Shown here: one piece after another, positions 5,906-6,110 of the stretch
How positions within the stretch are numbered: position 1 is the stretch's first letter
Layout: each line of letters starts with the position of its first letter
Source: an uncultured Tissierellia bacterium
Lineage (GTDB): Bacteria > Bacillota > Clostridia > Tissierellales > Peptoniphilaceae
DNA: 6,110 bases
Assembly: GCA_902489375.1 (NCBI GenBank)
Contig: CABTZP010000081.1
Coordinates: forward strand, 1-6,110
Direction: 5' to 3'
Translations under genes and position numbers: made by a program
The notes under the pieces: generated by a model
Seen by the model: the letters and a program-made list of their open reading frames with translations, nothing else
What the model was told of the DNA's origin: nothing
Database searches by the model: none

Positions 5906-5911
5906 TATAAT
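5906..5911 (+). promoter_or_regulatory. -10 box of a possible flavodoxin promoter
   Basis: A perfect TATAAT lies 46 bases before the flavodoxin ATG. No -35-like hexamer occurs at 16-18 bases upstream. The promoter, if real, may need an activator. AT-rich DNA yields such hexamers by chance, so confidence is modest. Confidence 0.4.
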
Positions 5912-5957
5912 AAAAACGATATAACAGTAATTAGGTTGAATTAAGGAGGTAATTATA

Positions 5958-6110
5958 ATGAGTCCTTTAGTTGTATATTATTCATATTCAGGAACAACAA
6001 GAAGATTAGCAGAAGATATCGCATTGATTACTGATGGAGATTTGAGAGAGCTGAAGCCACAAAAGCCTTATTCATTCTCATATAATACAGCTGTAAAAGA
6101 AGTGAGAGAA
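5958..6110 (+). CDS. Flavodoxin-like protein, N-terminal part
   Basis: The first 51 codons of a gene that runs off the right edge. It reads as a flavodoxin of the short-chain 'Flavodoxin_4' sort: strand one LVVYYSYSG, then the FMN-phosphate-binding loop SYSGTTRRLAEDIA (9-22), then a second strand DLRELKPQKPYSFSYN (28-43) and the start of a helix. It would carry electrons at low potential in the cytosol or act as an FMN-dependent reductase; the partner cannot be seen. The start is decided by AAGGAGGT (5943-5950), 7 bases before the ATG, one of the best ribosome sites in the window. Base and codon use differ sharply from the other six genes: about 34% G+C by hand count, Arg as AGA, Ser mostly TCA, and A/T in most third positions. 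This suggests transfer from a lower-GC donor. Length, C-terminus and neighbours are not visible. Confidence 0.85.
   Translation, partial: MSPLVVYYSYSGTTRRLAEDIALITDGDLRELKPQKPYSFSYNTAVKEVRE

Noticed and set aside
5854..5910. An 18-codon open frame in the gap before the flavodoxin
   Set aside because: It has no ribosome site, shows no recognisable features, and is of a length expected by chance in AT-rich DNA.

Overview
The window carries seven protein-coding genes from what looks like an anaerobic, moderate-GC Firmicute (Bacillota). The evidence is formate-tetrahydrofolate ligase, a neelaredoxin/desulfoferrodoxin-type superoxide reductase, a LexA with a Bacillus-type operator, strong AGGAGG ribosome sites and T-rich intrinsic terminators. 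The genus cannot be read from the sequence. I found no CRISPR array, tRNA, rRNA, insertion sequence or phage gene, and most of the window is housekeeping content.

Layout. 2-985 (+) is the C-terminal 327 residues of Fhs, whose start lies outside the window. 15 bases later comes folC (1001-2284, +), so the pair forms a one-carbon/folate operon: FolC polyglutamylates the tetrahydrofolate cofactors that Fhs loads with formate. lexA (2350-3033, -) converges on folC. Upstream of lexA is a near-consensus promoter with a LexA-box-like dyad at its predicted transcription start. Divergent from lexA is dfx (superoxide reductase, 3222-3596, +), then mntP (manganese exporter, 3722-4276, +), with a strong 13-bp hairpin directly before the mntP ribosome site. 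A 23S rRNA uracil-C5 methyltransferase of the RlmD/RlmCD type (4354-5718, +) follows and ends in a clear intrinsic terminator.

After that terminator the composition changes. The coding DNA I counted by hand in the methyltransferase gene is 53-57% G+C. The last about 300 bases are about 30-38% G+C, and they carry the first 51 codons of a flavodoxin-like gene with AT-ending codons. This suggests a horizontally acquired segment, or the edge of one, starting between about 5790 and 5957.

Themes. LexA (DNA damage), Dfx (superoxide), MntP (manganese homeostasis) and the flavodoxin (low-potential electron transfer) would suit an anaerobe coping with oxygen exposure, but they are separate transcription units and a shared regulon is not shown. 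I see no obvious undescribed system. The most checkable unusual points are the extra cysteines in Dfx, the hairpin ahead of mntP, the dyad in the dfx leader, the short FolC N-terminus and the composition break at the right end.
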